A model generated the notes under the pieces. The model worked only from the letters and a program-made list of their open reading frames with translations. It was not told where the DNA came from and did not search any database. Positions 27,965 through 36,894 of a DNA stretch of 64,000 nt are shown in pieces. The translations under genes and the position numbers were made by a program. This DNA comes from Thermosipho ferrireducens (GTDB taxonomy: Bacteria; Thermotogota; Thermotogae; Thermotogales; Fervidobacteriaceae). Every line of letters begins with the position of its first letter. The first letter of the stretch is position 1. Where the stretch lies: contig NZ_CP071446.1 in NCBI RefSeq assembly GCF_017358165.1, positions 1,364,001 to 1,428,000 of the forward strand, read 5' to 3'.

Positions 27965-28750
27965 TCACCTGACTTGTGTAAAGAAATTCTTTCCATATCC
28001 CATTTTTTCTTTAATAGATTTTGAAAAATCGTAATCCTTTGGTCTTAATAATACTATCTGTTTATCAGACTTTTTGATTTTGAAAAAATCAAAGTTTCCC
28101 ACAATTTCACCATCGAGAATCAAAAGAATTTTATAGTTTGTTTTTACGGAAATTTCTTCTGTATCAGGAACAATCACACTACGTGTTGCAAGAAATTGCG
28201 GAGCTATTGGGGTTATTTCAAACGCATTTACGTTTGGTAATAAAATAGAACCACCAAGAGAAAGCGCGTAAGCTGTTGAACCTGTAGGAGTGCTGACTAT
28301 TACTCCGTCTGCGTGAAAATAAAATTCTCCGTCCTTAAATGAAACACTTATATCAACCATTTTCTGCGCTGGTTCTTTCATTGCAACAGCATCATTTAAA
28401 CAATACTTTTCAATGTGCTTATTGTATACTTTTAAAAGACTTCTTCTGTCTTCAACAAATGAATTTTCTTTCAAATCTTTAATAAATTTATCTAAGTCTT
28501 TTGTGGTGTAACTTGATAAAAAACCCAATCTCCCGCCTTTAAACCCTATAATAGGGGAGTTTAACTTTTTGACAGTTTTTAATATAGTACCATCTCCACC
28601 GATAATCAAAGACACATCCACACCATTGAATGTTGATGAGATGGTGGAGGTTACAAACTTTACGAGAAATCTTTCTTTTTTAAGTCGTTCTTCAAAAATT
28701 TTCGCAATTTTTTCCAGATTGGGTTTGTATATTATGCCGATGGTTTTCAT
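27965..28750 (-). CDS. nadK: NAD kinase
   Basis: It makes NADP+ from NAD+. The 261-residue protein shows the family motifs IGGDGTIL (with catalytic Asp), the NE/D loop, and the glycine-rich TPTGSTAYALSLGGSI. LNDAVAMKEPAQKMVDISV carries the conserved NDAV-type sequence. The start overlaps the yggT stop by 4 bases. Confidence 0.95.
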   Translation of the reverse strand: MKTIGIIYKPNLEKIAKIFEERLKKERFLVKFVTSTISSTFNGVDVSLIIGGDGTILKTVKKLNSPIIGFKGGRLGFLSSYTTKDLDKFIKDLKENSFVEDRRSLLKVYNKHIEKYCLNDAVAMKEPAQKMVDISVSFKDGEFYFHADGVIVSTPTGSTAYALSLGGSILLPNVNAFEITPIAPQFLATRSVIVPDTEEISVKTNYKILLILDGEIVGNFDFFKIKKSDKQIVLLRPKDYDFSKSIKEKMGYGKNFFTQVR

Positions 28751-29043
28751 TTTAACAGATACCCCAGCTCTATTAGACTCTGAGCTATAAATCTATCAAG
28801 AAAAATTATTAAAATAATTGCCAGAATTGGGGTTATGTCAATGGGGCCTATTCTTGGAATTATTCTTCTAATAGGGTTTTCTACTATATCAGCAACTCCC
28901 TGAAAAAAGTGATACACTCTATGGTAGTGTGCTTCAGGTATCCAGCTGAGTAATGCAGATATTATTATAAATACAATTTCTATATTCAAAAAAACTCTTA
29001 AAGCCACGCCAATTCCTATTACAAAATTGCCAAGTATAAACAT
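28747..29043 (-). CDS. yggT: YggT-family membrane protein
   Basis: This 98-residue protein has two hydrophobic segments around the family core SWIPEAHYHRVYHFFQGVADIVENPIRRIIPRIGPIDITPILAI. YggT proteins occur next to yggS in many genomes, as here, and have been linked to osmotic tolerance and to cell division in Gram-positives. The ATG follows GGAGGGAGCAA. Confidence 0.9.
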   Translation of the reverse strand: MFILGNFVIGIGVALRVFLNIEIVFIIISALLSWIPEAHYHRVYHFFQGVADIVENPIRRIIPRIGPIDITPILAIILIIFLDRFIAQSLIELGYLLK

Positions 29044-29066
29044 TTGCTCCCTCCTTTTCTTTTTTC

Positions 29067-29762
29067 TTATTTTTTATATTGTCTTTTACCGAATATTGCA
29101 CTTCCAATTCTTACAATTGTAGCTCCCTCTTCAATTGCTACTGTAAAATCACCGGACATGCCCATTGATAAATCTTTTATCTCCGGGAATTCTTTACTAA
29201 GTTCTTTTTGAATTTCTTTAAGTTTTGAAAATACCCATCGCACTTTTTCGGGATCATCAACAAAAGGAGCCATAGTCATTAGTCCTACAATTTTTACAGA
29301 ATCATATTCCAGAGATTTGTACAAAATATCTTTGATTTCGTCAGGGGCAATACCTGCTTTGGTTTCTTCCCCGGATACGTTTACCTGAATTAGCACTTTT
29401 TGAATTTTTTCGAATCTTCTGGCAATTGTATTAATTTTTTCAATTTCTTCCAATCTTGTAACTGAATGTATGAGGTAAACATTTGGAACTATGTATTTCA
29501 ATTTATTTAACTGAATTCTTCCTATAAAATGCCACTCAATGTCTTTATATTTTTCTAATTCTCTAACTTTATCTCTTAATTCTTGGGCATAATTTTCACC
29601 AAAAGTTCTTATTCCCACATCATAAGCTTGTGCAATTGTTTCTGAAGGGAATGTTTTGCTTACAGCTACAACTTTAACCTCTTCGAAACTTCTATTGCTG
29701 TTTTCACAGGTTTCTTTAATTTTTTCCAGAACAGCTTCATAGTTTTCTTTTATAGAAATCAT
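29067..29762 (-). CDS. yggS: Pyridoxal phosphate homeostasis protein YggS
   Basis: This 231-residue single-domain PLP-binding protein has the fold-type III alanine-racemase-like barrel. The PLP lysine lies in [11 protein letters not shown], followed by [40 protein letters not shown] and the phosphate-binding LSMGMSGDF. It overlaps the ruvB stop by 4 bases. It keeps PLP and amino acid pools in balance; no catalytic activity is established. Confidence 0.94.
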   Translation of the reverse strand: MISIKENYEAVLEKIKETCENSNRSFEEVKVVAVSKTFPSETIAQAYDVGIRTFGENYAQELRDKVRELEKYKDIEWHFIGRIQLNKLKYIVPNVYLIHSVTRLEEIEKINTIARRFEKIQKVLIQVNVSGEETKAGIAPDEIKDILYKSLEYDSVKIVGLMTMAPFVDDPEKVRWVFSKLKEIQKELSKEFPEIKDLSMGMSGDFTVAIEEGATIVRIGSAIFGKRQYKK

Positions 29763-30760
29763 TCGAAAAGCCCACCTCCATAGCTATAGCCCAGATGTTT
29801 GTATGCCTTTTGTGTGGCAATTCTTCCCCTGGGAGTGCGTGCAATAAATCCACTTTGAAGGAGGTATGGTTCGTAAACTTCTGAAATAGTGTCTTCAGTT
29901 ATTCCAACGGAAGCTGCTAAAGATTTTATACCAACTGGTCCCCCTGAATATACTTCGATTATTACTTTTAATATTTTTCTGTCCATATCATCCAATCCTT
30001 CTTCGTCTATTCCAAGAAGTTGCATTATTTCGTTGACCATTGCAATATCAATTACCCTCTGATCTTTCACTGTACTCATATCTCTTACCCTTCTTAAAAG
30101 TCTTAATGCAATACGTGGAGTACCTCGAGAACGTTTAGAAAGCAACAGAGCAGCATCTTTTGTCATTTCTACATCGAGGAAACTGGCAGCTCTGTTAATA
30201 ATATCTGCCAGTTCACTTTCAGAGTAAAAGTCTATTTCCATTATGAGGCCGAATCTATTTCTCAAAGGAGAACTTAACAGGCCACTTCTCGTTGTCGCTC
30301 CGACCAGGGTGAATGGTTGTAAATCTATTCTTATAGAACGTGCAGAAGGACCTTTTCCAATCATAATATCAATTTGAAAGTCTTCCATTGCAGTGTATAA
30401 AATTTCCTCTACTGTCTTGTTCATTCTATGAATTTCGTCGATAAAAAGTACATCGCCGCGCTCTAAATTTGTAAGTATCGCGGCAACATCCCCCTGTTTT
30501 TCGAGAACAGGCCCACTTGTAACATGTATATTTGTATTCATTTCATTGGCTATAATATGGGCAAGAGTAGTTTTTCCTAACCCCGGAGGCCCAACCAGCA
30601 ACACATGATCCAGTGCTTCTCCTCTGATTTTAGCAGCACTTATTGCCAGATTTAATCTTTTTTTAATAGTATTCTGACCGATATATTCGGAAAGATATTG
30701 TGGCCTTAATGTTATCAGGTCAGCTGGGGTACGTTCAGGATCAAATATTCTCTCGGAAAT
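29759..30760 (-). CDS. ruvB: Holliday junction branch migration ATPase RuvB, apparent ATT start
   Basis: RuvB is the hexameric AAA+ motor of the RuvABC resolvasome. The 333-residue reading begins [19 protein letters not shown], exactly as family members do, and continues with Walker [13 protein letters not shown], Walker [10 protein letters not shown], sensor [18 protein letters not shown] and the winged helix ([19 protein letters not shown]). No ATG, GTG or TTG exists in frame before the GTG near codon 54. The codon at the family start is ATT (30760-30758), 7 bases after a perfect GGAGG. A shorter product beginning just before Walker A would lack conserved sequence. Confidence 0.93.
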   Translation of the reverse strand: MSERIFDPERTPADLITLRPQYLSEYIGQNTIKKRLNLAISAAKIRGEALDHVLLVGPPGLGKTTLAHIIANEMNTNIHVTSGPVLEKQGDVAAILTNLERGDVLFIDEIHRMNKTVEEILYTAMEDFQIDIMIGKGPSARSIRIDLQPFTLVGATTRSGLLSSPLRNRFGLIMEIDFYSESELADIINRAASFLDVEMTKDAALLLSKRSRGTPRIALRLLRRVRDMSTVKDQRVIDIAMVNEIMQLLGIDEEGLDDMDRKILKVIIEVYSGGPVGIKSLAASVGITEDTISEVYEPYLLQSGFIARTPRGRIATQKAYKHLGYSYGGGLFE

Positions 30761-30802
30761 GATAGCACCTCCAAAGTGGCTAAATTTTGTTTTGTACTAT
30801 AA

Positions 30803-30830
30803 TTTATAATACCATAAATATATGTGTTAA
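30803..30830 (-). promoter_or_regulatory. Possible promoter of the ruvB operon
   Basis: On the minus strand TTAACA (30830-30825) is followed after 16 bases by TATAAA (30808-30803), about 43 bases before the ruvB start codon. The spacing is one base short of ideal. Confidence 0.45.
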
Positions 30831-30884
30831 CCAACAGTTTATAGGGCCTGTTTCAAAAATAAGGAGAAATCGGTAAAAGCGGCA

Positions 30885-31019
30885 TTGTGTGTCTTACTTG
30901 TGACATTTTTTGTATATTGGATTAAATCAATAGAAAAATTTAACATCTATGGTCTCATGATTGTGTTTGTGTTTTCTTTTGTCTTAATAATGTTGTTTGA
31001 AAAAACGAAAAATCTGTGA
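30885..31019 (+). CDS. Possible small membrane protein
   Basis: An open frame of 48 codons (30873-31019) encodes two hydrophobic segments, LCVLLVTFFVYWIKSI and YGLMIVFVFSFVLIMLF, ending in EKTKNL. AAGGAG lies at 30861-30866, but the codon at the matching distance is GTA; the first accepted start codon in frame is the TTG at 30885. It is the only open frame in the gap between ruvB and fabD. Its composition favours a real small membrane protein, but it may be non-coding or a remnant that lost its start. Confidence 0.4.
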   Translation: MCVLLVTFFVYWIKSIEKFNIYGLMIVFVFSFVLIMLFEKTKNL

Positions 31020-31047
31020 AGGGGGATAAGTTTGAATACCACATGAT

Positions 31048-31075
31048 AAAAAAGCGCTCCAGAGGAGCGCTTTTT
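31048..31075. terminator. Bidirectional terminator after fabD
   Basis: A perfect stem AAAAAAGCGCTCC / GGAGCGCTTTTT around the loop AGA lies 9 bases beyond the fabD stop on the minus strand. Runs of A and T on both sides allow it to work in either direction. Confidence 0.9.
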
Positions 31076-31083
31076 AACGTATT

Positions 31084-31965
31084 TTAAATGTTTATTCCAA
31101 GTTCCTGAAAATGAAGCGCTTTTACTTTTTCACGTTTGAGCATATTTGTTAAAACTTTTTTTGGTCCAACTTCAACAAATTCGGATGCTCCAAGTTCTAT
31201 CATCCTTTTTACGGACTGATACCAGTAAACGGGGCCTGAAATTTGTTCCAAAAGGTAATGTTTCAATTCTTCTGGGTCACTTGTTTCTTTTGCTGTACTG
31301 TTCATGACTATAGGGAATTTTGGAGGTTTAAATTTTATATGTTCTACCTCCCTGGCCATTTTTTCTTTAGCCATTTCAAGGAAAGGTGTGTGAAACGGTC
31401 CTGAGACGACAAGTTCTCTGGCACGTATTCCATTTTTCTTTGCATCAGCTATAAATTTGTCAATAGAGGATTTCAGCCCGCTTATAACAGTTTGCGATGA
31501 TGTATTGTAATTGGCAACATATAACCCTTCGTAGTTTTTCACAAGATTTTCTACTTCTTCTGGAGATACTCCAAGTACTGCTGCCATGCTTCCTTCACCA
31601 GGTTTTATAGCCATGGATATGTATTCTCCTCTTTTTCTTACCAGATAAATGCCCGTTTCGAAATCGTAGACTCCCGCTACTGCAAATGCTGTGTATTCAC
31701 CAAGACTATGCCCGGCTATTATGTCCGGGGTTTTATTGTGTTTTTCAAGAAATTTGTACGCAACATAGCTTGCCAGGAAAATGGCTGGTTGCGCATTTTC
31801 GGTAATCTTTAATATATTTTCATCACCGTTCATAATAGAAATTAAATCAATTTCAAGTGTCTTATTTGCTAACTCGCTGTAATAATTCCATTCCGGGTAT
31901 ATGGAAAAATCGTCTGCCATACCTGAATACTGGGAACCCTGGCCTGGAAAGACGAAAGCTTTCAT
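31084..31965 (-). CDS. fabD: Malonyl-CoA:ACP transacylase
   Basis: It moves malonyl groups from CoA to acyl carrier protein for fatty acid elongation. The 293-residue protein has FPGQGSQYSGM at the N-terminus, the catalytic Ser in AGHSLGEYTAF, the Arg in YLVRKRGEYI, and the catalytic His in VSGPFHTPFLEMA. ATGA overlap couples it to bioY. It is the last gene of the fab operon. Confidence 0.95.
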   Translation of the reverse strand: MKAFVFPGQGSQYSGMADDFSIYPEWNYYSELANKTLEIDLISIMNGDENILKITENAQPAIFLASYVAYKFLEKHNKTPDIIAGHSLGEYTAFAVAGVYDFETGIYLVRKRGEYISMAIKPGEGSMAAVLGVSPEEVENLVKNYEGLYVANYNTSSQTVISGLKSSIDKFIADAKKNGIRARELVVSGPFHTPFLEMAKEKMAREVEHIKFKPPKFPIVMNSTAKETSDPEELKHYLLEQISGPVYWYQSVKRMIELGASEFVEVGPKKVLTNMLKREKVKALHFQELGINI

Positions 31966-32483
31966 GCTTTACCCACCTCCGGGATGATTTTTTTAAGCTT
32001 TGTTGTTATGAAAATTGCCAGGAACATTTTTCCAATATCAATGGGAATGAAAGGAAATACTCCTACAGTAAATGCTTTTACTATGCTTTTGATGTGAAAC
32101 GATAAAACAACAACTCCAAGACCATAAAGTAAAACAAGAGCTAAAAAGCCAAAGACTATACGAGATGATAAACGATTTTTCGAGAGTGATACAATATATG
32201 CAACTAATGGAAAGCTAATTAAATACCCTCCTGTAGGGCCCAGTAAGTGAACTATACCACCTGTGAAGTTTGCAAAAACAGGAAGACCTACGGCCCCCAT
32301 TGCTAAGTAAATTAGCTCAGTTAGAAATGAAAGTTTAGGATTTAAAATATAACCTGTCAAAAAAAGCATTAGCACCTGCAAAGTTATTGGTACTGGACCA
32401 ATTGGTATTGAAATCTGAGCTCCTACAACCATCAAGCTTATAAAAAGTGCAACTAAAGAAATTTCTTTGGCTCTTTTTCTCAT
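31962..32483 (-). CDS. bioY: Biotin transporter BioY (ECF substrate-binding component)
   Basis: This 173-residue membrane protein has about six helices. BioY signatures are ISIPIGPVPITLQVLMLFLTG, the loop GAVGLPVFANFTGGIVHLLGPTGGYL, and a C-terminal basic tail. BioY takes up biotin alone or with EcfAT. It lies between fabK and fabD with overlapping stops and starts, so biotin uptake is made along with the fatty acid enzymes that depend on biotin-requiring acetyl-CoA carboxylase. Confidence 0.94.
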   Translation of the reverse strand: MRKRAKEISLVALFISLMVVGAQISIPIGPVPITLQVLMLFLTGYILNPKLSFLTELIYLAMGAVGLPVFANFTGGIVHLLGPTGGYLISFPLVAYIVSLSKNRLSSRIVFGFLALVLLYGLGVVVLSFHIKSIVKAFTVGVFPFIPIDIGKMFLAIFITTKLKKIIPEVGKA

Positions 32484-33412
32484 AAAGGAAATTCCTCCAG
32501 TTTTTTAATAGTAGCGTTGAACTCGTTTATAATCTCTTCTATGATTTCTTTCACAGGCTTGATTTCTTTTATTAATCCAATAGATTGTCCTGCCATAAAT
32601 GAACCTTCATTAATATCTCCGTTTCTGACAGCTTTCCTGAGACTGCCGATTAGTATATTTTCCGCTTCGAGGGGACTTGAAACTTCTAATTCTTTAACTT
32701 TTTTAGCAAATCTTGTTTTAATAACACGAGCTGCGTGGCCTAAAGAAGCTCCTGTAACAACGGTATCACGTATCCCAGATTTAACTATCATATTTTTAAA
32801 ATTTTCATGTGTGTCGGCTTCTACGCTTGCTATAAAACGAGTTCCCATTTGAATACCTTCGGCGCCAAGCGCAAAAGCTGCTGCCATACCGTGCCCGTCT
32901 GCTATTCCGCCTGCTGCTATAACAGGTATGTTGACACTTTTTGAAACAGCATTGACCAATACAAATGTGGTGATTTCCCCAATATGTCCTCCAGATTCCA
33001 TTCCTTCTGCTATCACCGCATCAGCTCCTGACCTTTCTACCATTCTTGCGAGATTATCCGAAGCTACCACAGGAACAACCTTTATCCCATTTTCTTTTAA
33101 TTGTTTAATGTACTTCGCAGGGTTTCCAGCACCAAAAGTTACTACAGGAACTTTATGTTCTTTTACGACTTCAATGAGCTCTTCAGCATATGGGGATACA
33201 AGTATTATATTCACACCAAAGGGTTTATCTGTAAGTGTTTTTAGTTCGTTTATGGCATTTTCAAGATCCGCTGTGCGCATTGGCCCTGCTCCAATGATTC
33301 CAAGACCGCCAGCTTCTGAAACAGCAGCGGCGAGTTTAGGAGTTCCAGCCCATGACATTCCACCCATTATAATTGGATACTTTATACCAAAAAGCTCACA
33401 TATTTTATTCAA
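32480..33412 (-). CDS. fabK: Enoyl-ACP reductase II (FMN-dependent)
   Basis: It reduces enoyl-ACP in the last step of the elongation cycle, replacing FabI. The 310-residue TIM-barrel flavoprotein starts NKICELFGIKYPIIMGGMSW and has VVAEGMESGGHIGE, IPVIAAGGIADGHGMAAAFALGAEGIQMGTRF typical of the FabK/nitronate monooxygenase family; the fab operon decides for FabK. The TTG at 33412, 8 bases after AGGGG, gives the family N-terminus; a GTG at 33421 is the alternative. Confidence 0.92.
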   Translation of the reverse strand: MNKICELFGIKYPIIMGGMSWAGTPKLAAAVSEAGGLGIIGAGPMRTADLENAINELKTLTDKPFGVNIILVSPYAEELIEVVKEHKVPVVTFGAGNPAKYIKQLKENGIKVVPVVASDNLARMVERSGADAVIAEGMESGGHIGEITTFVLVNAVSKSVNIPVIAAGGIADGHGMAAAFALGAEGIQMGTRFIASVEADTHENFKNMIVKSGIRDTVVTGASLGHAARVIKTRFAKKVKELEVSSPLEAENILIGSLRKAVRNGDINEGSFMAGQSIGLIKEIKPVKEIIEEIINEFNATIKKLEEFPL

Positions 33413-33417
33413 AAGAC

Positions 33418-33825
33418 TCACCCCTTCATTCCAAGCATTAGTTGTGCTTTAGCAACTATTTTGTCTTCAACAGAAGCTTTTCCTGTTACAAATACAATAT
33501 TTCCCTTTTTTTCTTTGACTTTTATTTCGTATTTTAAAACGCAATTTGGTCTAACTTCTGCTTTAAATCGAGCATTATCTATTCCAAGAAATAGAGGAAT
33601 TTCTTTTCCAGTTAAAAGTAAAATTCCAGCAGTTTGAGCAAGGCCTTCTATAATGTACACACCAGGATATATAGGATAATCTGGAAAATGTCCTTTAAAG
33701 ACCGGTTCATCTTCAGAAACGTCTTTTTCGGCAATTATGTAATTGTCGCCTTTCTCAATCACCCTATCCACAAGCAGTATAGGAGGTCGATGCGGAAGTA
33801 TCTTCATAATATCCTCTTTTGTCAT
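33418..33825 (-). CDS. fabZ: 3-hydroxyacyl-ACP dehydratase
   Basis: This 135-residue hot-dog-fold enzyme removes water from 3-hydroxyacyl-ACP. It shows ILPHRPPILLVDRV, the catalytic His in FKGHFPDYPIYPGVYIIEGLAQ (with active-site Glu), and FLGIDNARFKAEVRPN. Its ATG overlaps the fabF stop. No fabA or fabM is present here, so the operon as seen makes only saturated chains. Confidence 0.95.
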   Translation of the reverse strand: MTKEDIMKILPHRPPILLVDRVIEKGDNYIIAEKDVSEDEPVFKGHFPDYPIYPGVYIIEGLAQTAGILLLTGKEIPLFLGIDNARFKAEVRPNCVLKYEIKVKEKKGNIVFVTGKASVEDKIVAKAQLMLGMKG

Positions 33826-35057
33826 TTCTCGTACCTCCCCACTACTATACAGGCATTATGTCCACCAAACCCGAAAGAATTTTTCAAAAAGTTTCTTATT
33901 TTTGCGTTTTTAGTTTCTTTTACAAGTCCAACCTGAGATGATATTTCGTCTGGTTCTTCTAAATTCGGCATTCCATGAACAAAACCGTTATTCATTTGTA
34001 AAATTGCAGATATTGTTTCAACAGCTCCTGCAGCTCCCAGCAAATGTCCTGTTAGTGCCTTTGTGGAATTAACAAAAATTTCTTTTGCTCTATCTTTAAA
34101 CACGTTTAGGATTGCCTTTGCTTCCAGTTCATCTCCCATAGGAGTACTTGTAGCATGGCAACTTACAAAATCTATGTCTTCAAACGAGAGCCCCGCGTCT
34201 TTTATTGCCTGCGACATAACCGCTGTAGAACCTCGAGCTTCAGGATCAGGCGCGCTAAAATGATGTGCGTCATCGTTCATGGCAAATCCTTTTATTTCTG
34301 CTATAATTTTTGCGCCCCTGGAAATTGCGATTTCTTCAGCTTCTAATATCAATGCGCCTGCACCTTCTGCCATTACAAATCCATCTCGTTCTTTATCAAA
34401 AGGTCTCGAGGCTTTTTTAGGCTCATCGTTTCTCTTTGATAAAGCCTTCATTGAAGCAAAACCTGAAATAGCTAACGGTGCAATTGTTGCTTCACTTCCA
34501 CCTACCACAGCCACATCTGCGTATCCGTGTCTTATAAGCATTGCTCCAATTGCTATTGAATGAATAGAGCTTGCACATGCACTTACTGGTGTAAAATTAG
34601 GTCCTTTTAATTTGTAAACCATTGAAATTACTCCACTTGCCATATTTGCAAGAATCATGGGAATCATAAAAGGACTAACTCTTTCAGCACCACGATTTTT
34701 AAAAATCTCATTTTGTTGATCAAGGGTTAAAAAGCCGCCCATTCCAGAAGCAAATATTACTGCTACTTTGTTTTCCATTCCTGAAAAATCGATTCCAGAT
34801 GACTCAATAGCCTCTTTTGCTGCAACTAATGCAAACTGTGCATAACGATCCAGGCGTTTTGAAAGTTTTCTGTCGATGTAATTTTCTGGTACAAAATCTT
34901 TTACTTCTCCAGCGATTTTTATGGGAATATTTGAAGGATCAAAAGCCGAAATAGGCTCGATGCCAATAAGACATTCTTTTAAAGATTTTTCAAATTCGCT
35001 TACATTTTTTGCTATAGGATTTATTGTTCCGATGCCGGTTACCACTACTCGTCTCAT
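33822..35057 (-). CDS. fabF: 3-oxoacyl-ACP synthase II
   Basis: This condensing enzyme of 411 residues extends acyl-ACP with malonyl-ACP. The catalytic Cys lies in VSACASSIHSIAIG, one active-site His in SCHATSTPMGDELEA and the other in NSTKALTGHLLGAAGAVE. FGFGGHNACIVV closes the protein. The ATG at 35057 is 7 bases after AGGAGG; a longer reading to 35084 is rejected. It is first in fabF-fabZ-fabK-bioY-fabD. No fabH, fabG or acpP lies in the window. Confidence 0.95.
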   Translation of the reverse strand: MRRVVVTGIGTINPIAKNVSEFEKSLKECLIGIEPISAFDPSNIPIKIAGEVKDFVPENYIDRKLSKRLDRYAQFALVAAKEAIESSGIDFSGMENKVAVIFASGMGGFLTLDQQNEIFKNRGAERVSPFMIPMILANMASGVISMVYKLKGPNFTPVSACASSIHSIAIGAMLIRHGYADVAVVGGSEATIAPLAISGFASMKALSKRNDEPKKASRPFDKERDGFVMAEGAGALILEAEEIAISRGAKIIAEIKGFAMNDDAHHFSAPDPEARGSTAVMSQAIKDAGLSFEDIDFVSCHATSTPMGDELEAKAILNVFKDRAKEIFVNSTKALTGHLLGAAGAVETISAILQMNNGFVHGMPNLEEPDEISSQVGLVKETKNAKIRNFLKNSFGFGGHNACIVVGRYEK

Positions 35058-35086
35058 ATATACACCTCCTTTGCATTTCTGCAAGA

Positions 35087-35115
35087 ATTATATCAATTTA
35101 ACTTTTTTAAGTCAA
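35087..35115 (-). promoter_or_regulatory. Predicted promoter of the fab operon with overlapping inverted repeat
   Basis: On the minus strand TTGACT and TATAAT are separated by exactly 17 bases, about 30 bases before the fabF ATG. The -35 box is part of an imperfect inverted repeat, TTGACTT followed by AAAA and AAGTTAA, which could be an operator for a fatty-acid regulator. No such regulator is encoded nearby. Confidence 0.75.
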
Positions 35116-35353
35116 GCTAAGCTTTATTTGTAGCGTTATTGCAAGCAAATAAAAAGATTTTATTAAGTAACACAGAATGAAATTGGTACTGTCCAGGCTC
35201 TGTGAGTGGATGTCTTTTTAACCATATACAATTTGAAGGGTTGATTTTTATCAGCGAAAAAATTATTTCTAACTTCTTAAAGTTTTTAAGCTAACATTGC
35301 CAATTATAAGCTTCCTTGCCCTCTGTGCTCCTTGGAATGGCTATACCTTTTCT

Positions 35354-35606
35354 GTCATTCCGAGCGAATGTGAGGGGGGTGTCATCCTGAGGAGCGGGAA
35401 GGCGAAGGATCTTTTTTTACTAACACTTGTTAACTCTTGCAAGATCCTTCGTATTCTATGCTCAGGACAAGCATTGCCAATCTCGCTAACCCTCGCTAAT
35501 TAAGATTCCTCACCCTTCGGGTTCGGAATGACACCCTTCTTCTTGTCATCCCGAGGAACAAAGTGACGAGGGATCTTTTTCGCCAACCTCGCTAACCCTC
35601 GATAAG
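35354..35606. repeat. Cluster of dispersed palindromic repeat units
   Basis: At least five imperfect units of one family lie here in both orientations: GTCATTCCGAGCGAA (35354), GTCATCCTGAGGAGCG ending GGATCTTTT (35381-35417), an inverted unit AAGATCCTTCG...CTCAGG (35441-35468), an inverted unit GATTCCT...CGGAATGAC (35503-35531) and GTCATCCCGAGGAAC ending GGGATCTTTTT (35545-35580). A spacer, CTCGCTAACCCTCG, recurs at about 35482 and 35587. Their composition differs from neighbouring DNA and they contain no gene. Such units are known as REP/BIME-like dispersed repeats in several phyla; the copy number in this genome cannot be seen. Confidence 0.85.
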
Positions 35607-35607
35607 T

Positions 35608-36708
35608 TTATTTGGGAGGCAAATTGTATTTAACGTTTGTAACTTCAAATTTATACCATGTGAAATCGCCCTCTTTTAATTTCCATGTGACGCTAAATAC
35701 TGTAGGAATTCTTACATTTTCGAACTCTTTATAACTATCTGGCTCAATTCGTACGTACCAGTTTTCTAAAGTATTTTTTCCTTTTCTGTTATAATACCGT
35801 CTGGCCTGGAAACTAATTAAATCACCATTTTCGTTAAATTCAAAAATTCCCGTAGCAGTAATCTTACCATGACTTATAGTAGCTTTTGCTATTTTCTTAT
35901 CTATTTGTTCCCATTTAATGTATTTGCTTAAAGCAGCTGTTGGAAACCACACAATTTCTCCAAGATACCTCAATAGTGTGCCCTGGTCTATTTCTCTTCC
36001 TTTTTCATCTACAACAGGGATGAGGTAAAGTAATTTGATAAGCATGTGTCCTTTTCCATTCTCATATTTGTCTCTACCAGCAAAGTATGCTCCTGGAAAC
36101 ATTTTAACCTTTGCTATCCAGATAAATCCAGGATTTTCTGTATTGAACCATTGTTTTGCAGTAACATCCATCCAATTACCCTCAGGAGTGATTCGCATTT
36201 TGCCTTTCTGTTCTAAGTAAATAGATTTAATATAGTTTTTACCAACTATGTTAGAACGTTCCAGCCATTTTTGAACTATTGGAGGTAATTTGCTAATTGT
36301 TTCTTTTGTTATGTACAATGTTTTATAGTTTGTAGAGGGTAATAGTGATTTTAATTCATTTTGTGTTGTTGAGTTAAAATTCCAGATTCCATATCCAATA
36401 ATAGCAATAACAAGTATTATAATATTTGGTATTGATCCATATTTAGTGTCTTGCCAGTACATAATAACAAGTGTCTGTGAAAGTATAACAGCAAGAATTG
36501 CTAATAGCCACCACAAGTTATTTTTAAACAAGAACAGTGTTGCCGTAGTAATAAAGAGTAAAAAAGATATTAACCACAAAACACCAACAGGTCTGGAAAT
36601 ATTTTGAGTAATTTCAGAAATTTTTGCAATTTGAAAGGCTTTAGCAAAGCCTATTAAATGGATCAATCCATGAAAAACAAGAAGAAAAGAAAAAAGTAAT
36701 TTCGCCAT
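35608..36708 (-). CDS. Conserved membrane protein, possibly DUF6544-like
   Basis: This 366-residue protein has four N-terminal membrane helices (LLFSFLLVFHGLIHLIGFAKAF; VLWLISFLLFITTATLFLF; LLAILAVILSQTLVIMYW; IIILVIAIIGYGIWNF) and a soluble C-terminal domain. The domain has recurring Trp-rich sequence (GNWMDVTAKQWFNTENPGFIWIAKVKMFPG) and TLLRYLGEIVWFPTAALS. It resembles proteins annotated as DUF6544 by pattern only. The ATG at 36708 is 7 bases after AGGAG. The first residues echo those of DoxX-type small membrane proteins. Function unknown. Confidence 0.75.
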   Translation of the reverse strand: MAKLLFSFLLVFHGLIHLIGFAKAFQIAKISEITQNISRPVGVLWLISFLLFITTATLFLFKNNLWWLLAILAVILSQTLVIMYWQDTKYGSIPNIIILVIAIIGYGIWNFNSTTQNELKSLLPSTNYKTLYITKETISKLPPIVQKWLERSNIVGKNYIKSIYLEQKGKMRITPEGNWMDVTAKQWFNTENPGFIWIAKVKMFPGAYFAGRDKYENGKGHMLIKLLYLIPVVDEKGREIDQGTLLRYLGEIVWFPTAALSKYIKWEQIDKKIAKATISHGKITATGIFEFNENGDLISFQARRYYNRKGKNTLENWYVRIEPDSYKEFENVRIPTVFSVTWKLKEGDFTWYKFEVTNVKYNLPPK

Positions 36709-36894
36709 ATATATTCTCCTCTCTATAGTAAAATGAACTAAAATATACTGTATCGAGCTTTTCGATACAAATTTTGGTAAGTTCATAGAAATTTTTGTTT
36801 CTCGTGCTCAAAACAAGTTCAGCCAATTATATCATGTTTGTTTGTGATACAATTAAAATAAAAAATATCGTTTATAATGTTTTAAACACCGGGA

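Noticed and set aside
32928-33452. Open frame antisense to fabK (174 codons)
   Set aside because: fabK is clearly coding on the minus strand; the antisense frame has no family features and no upstream GGAGG.
35297-35503. Open frame of 68 codons in the repeat cluster
   Set aside because: It is formed by the palindromic repeats themselves and has no ribosome site.
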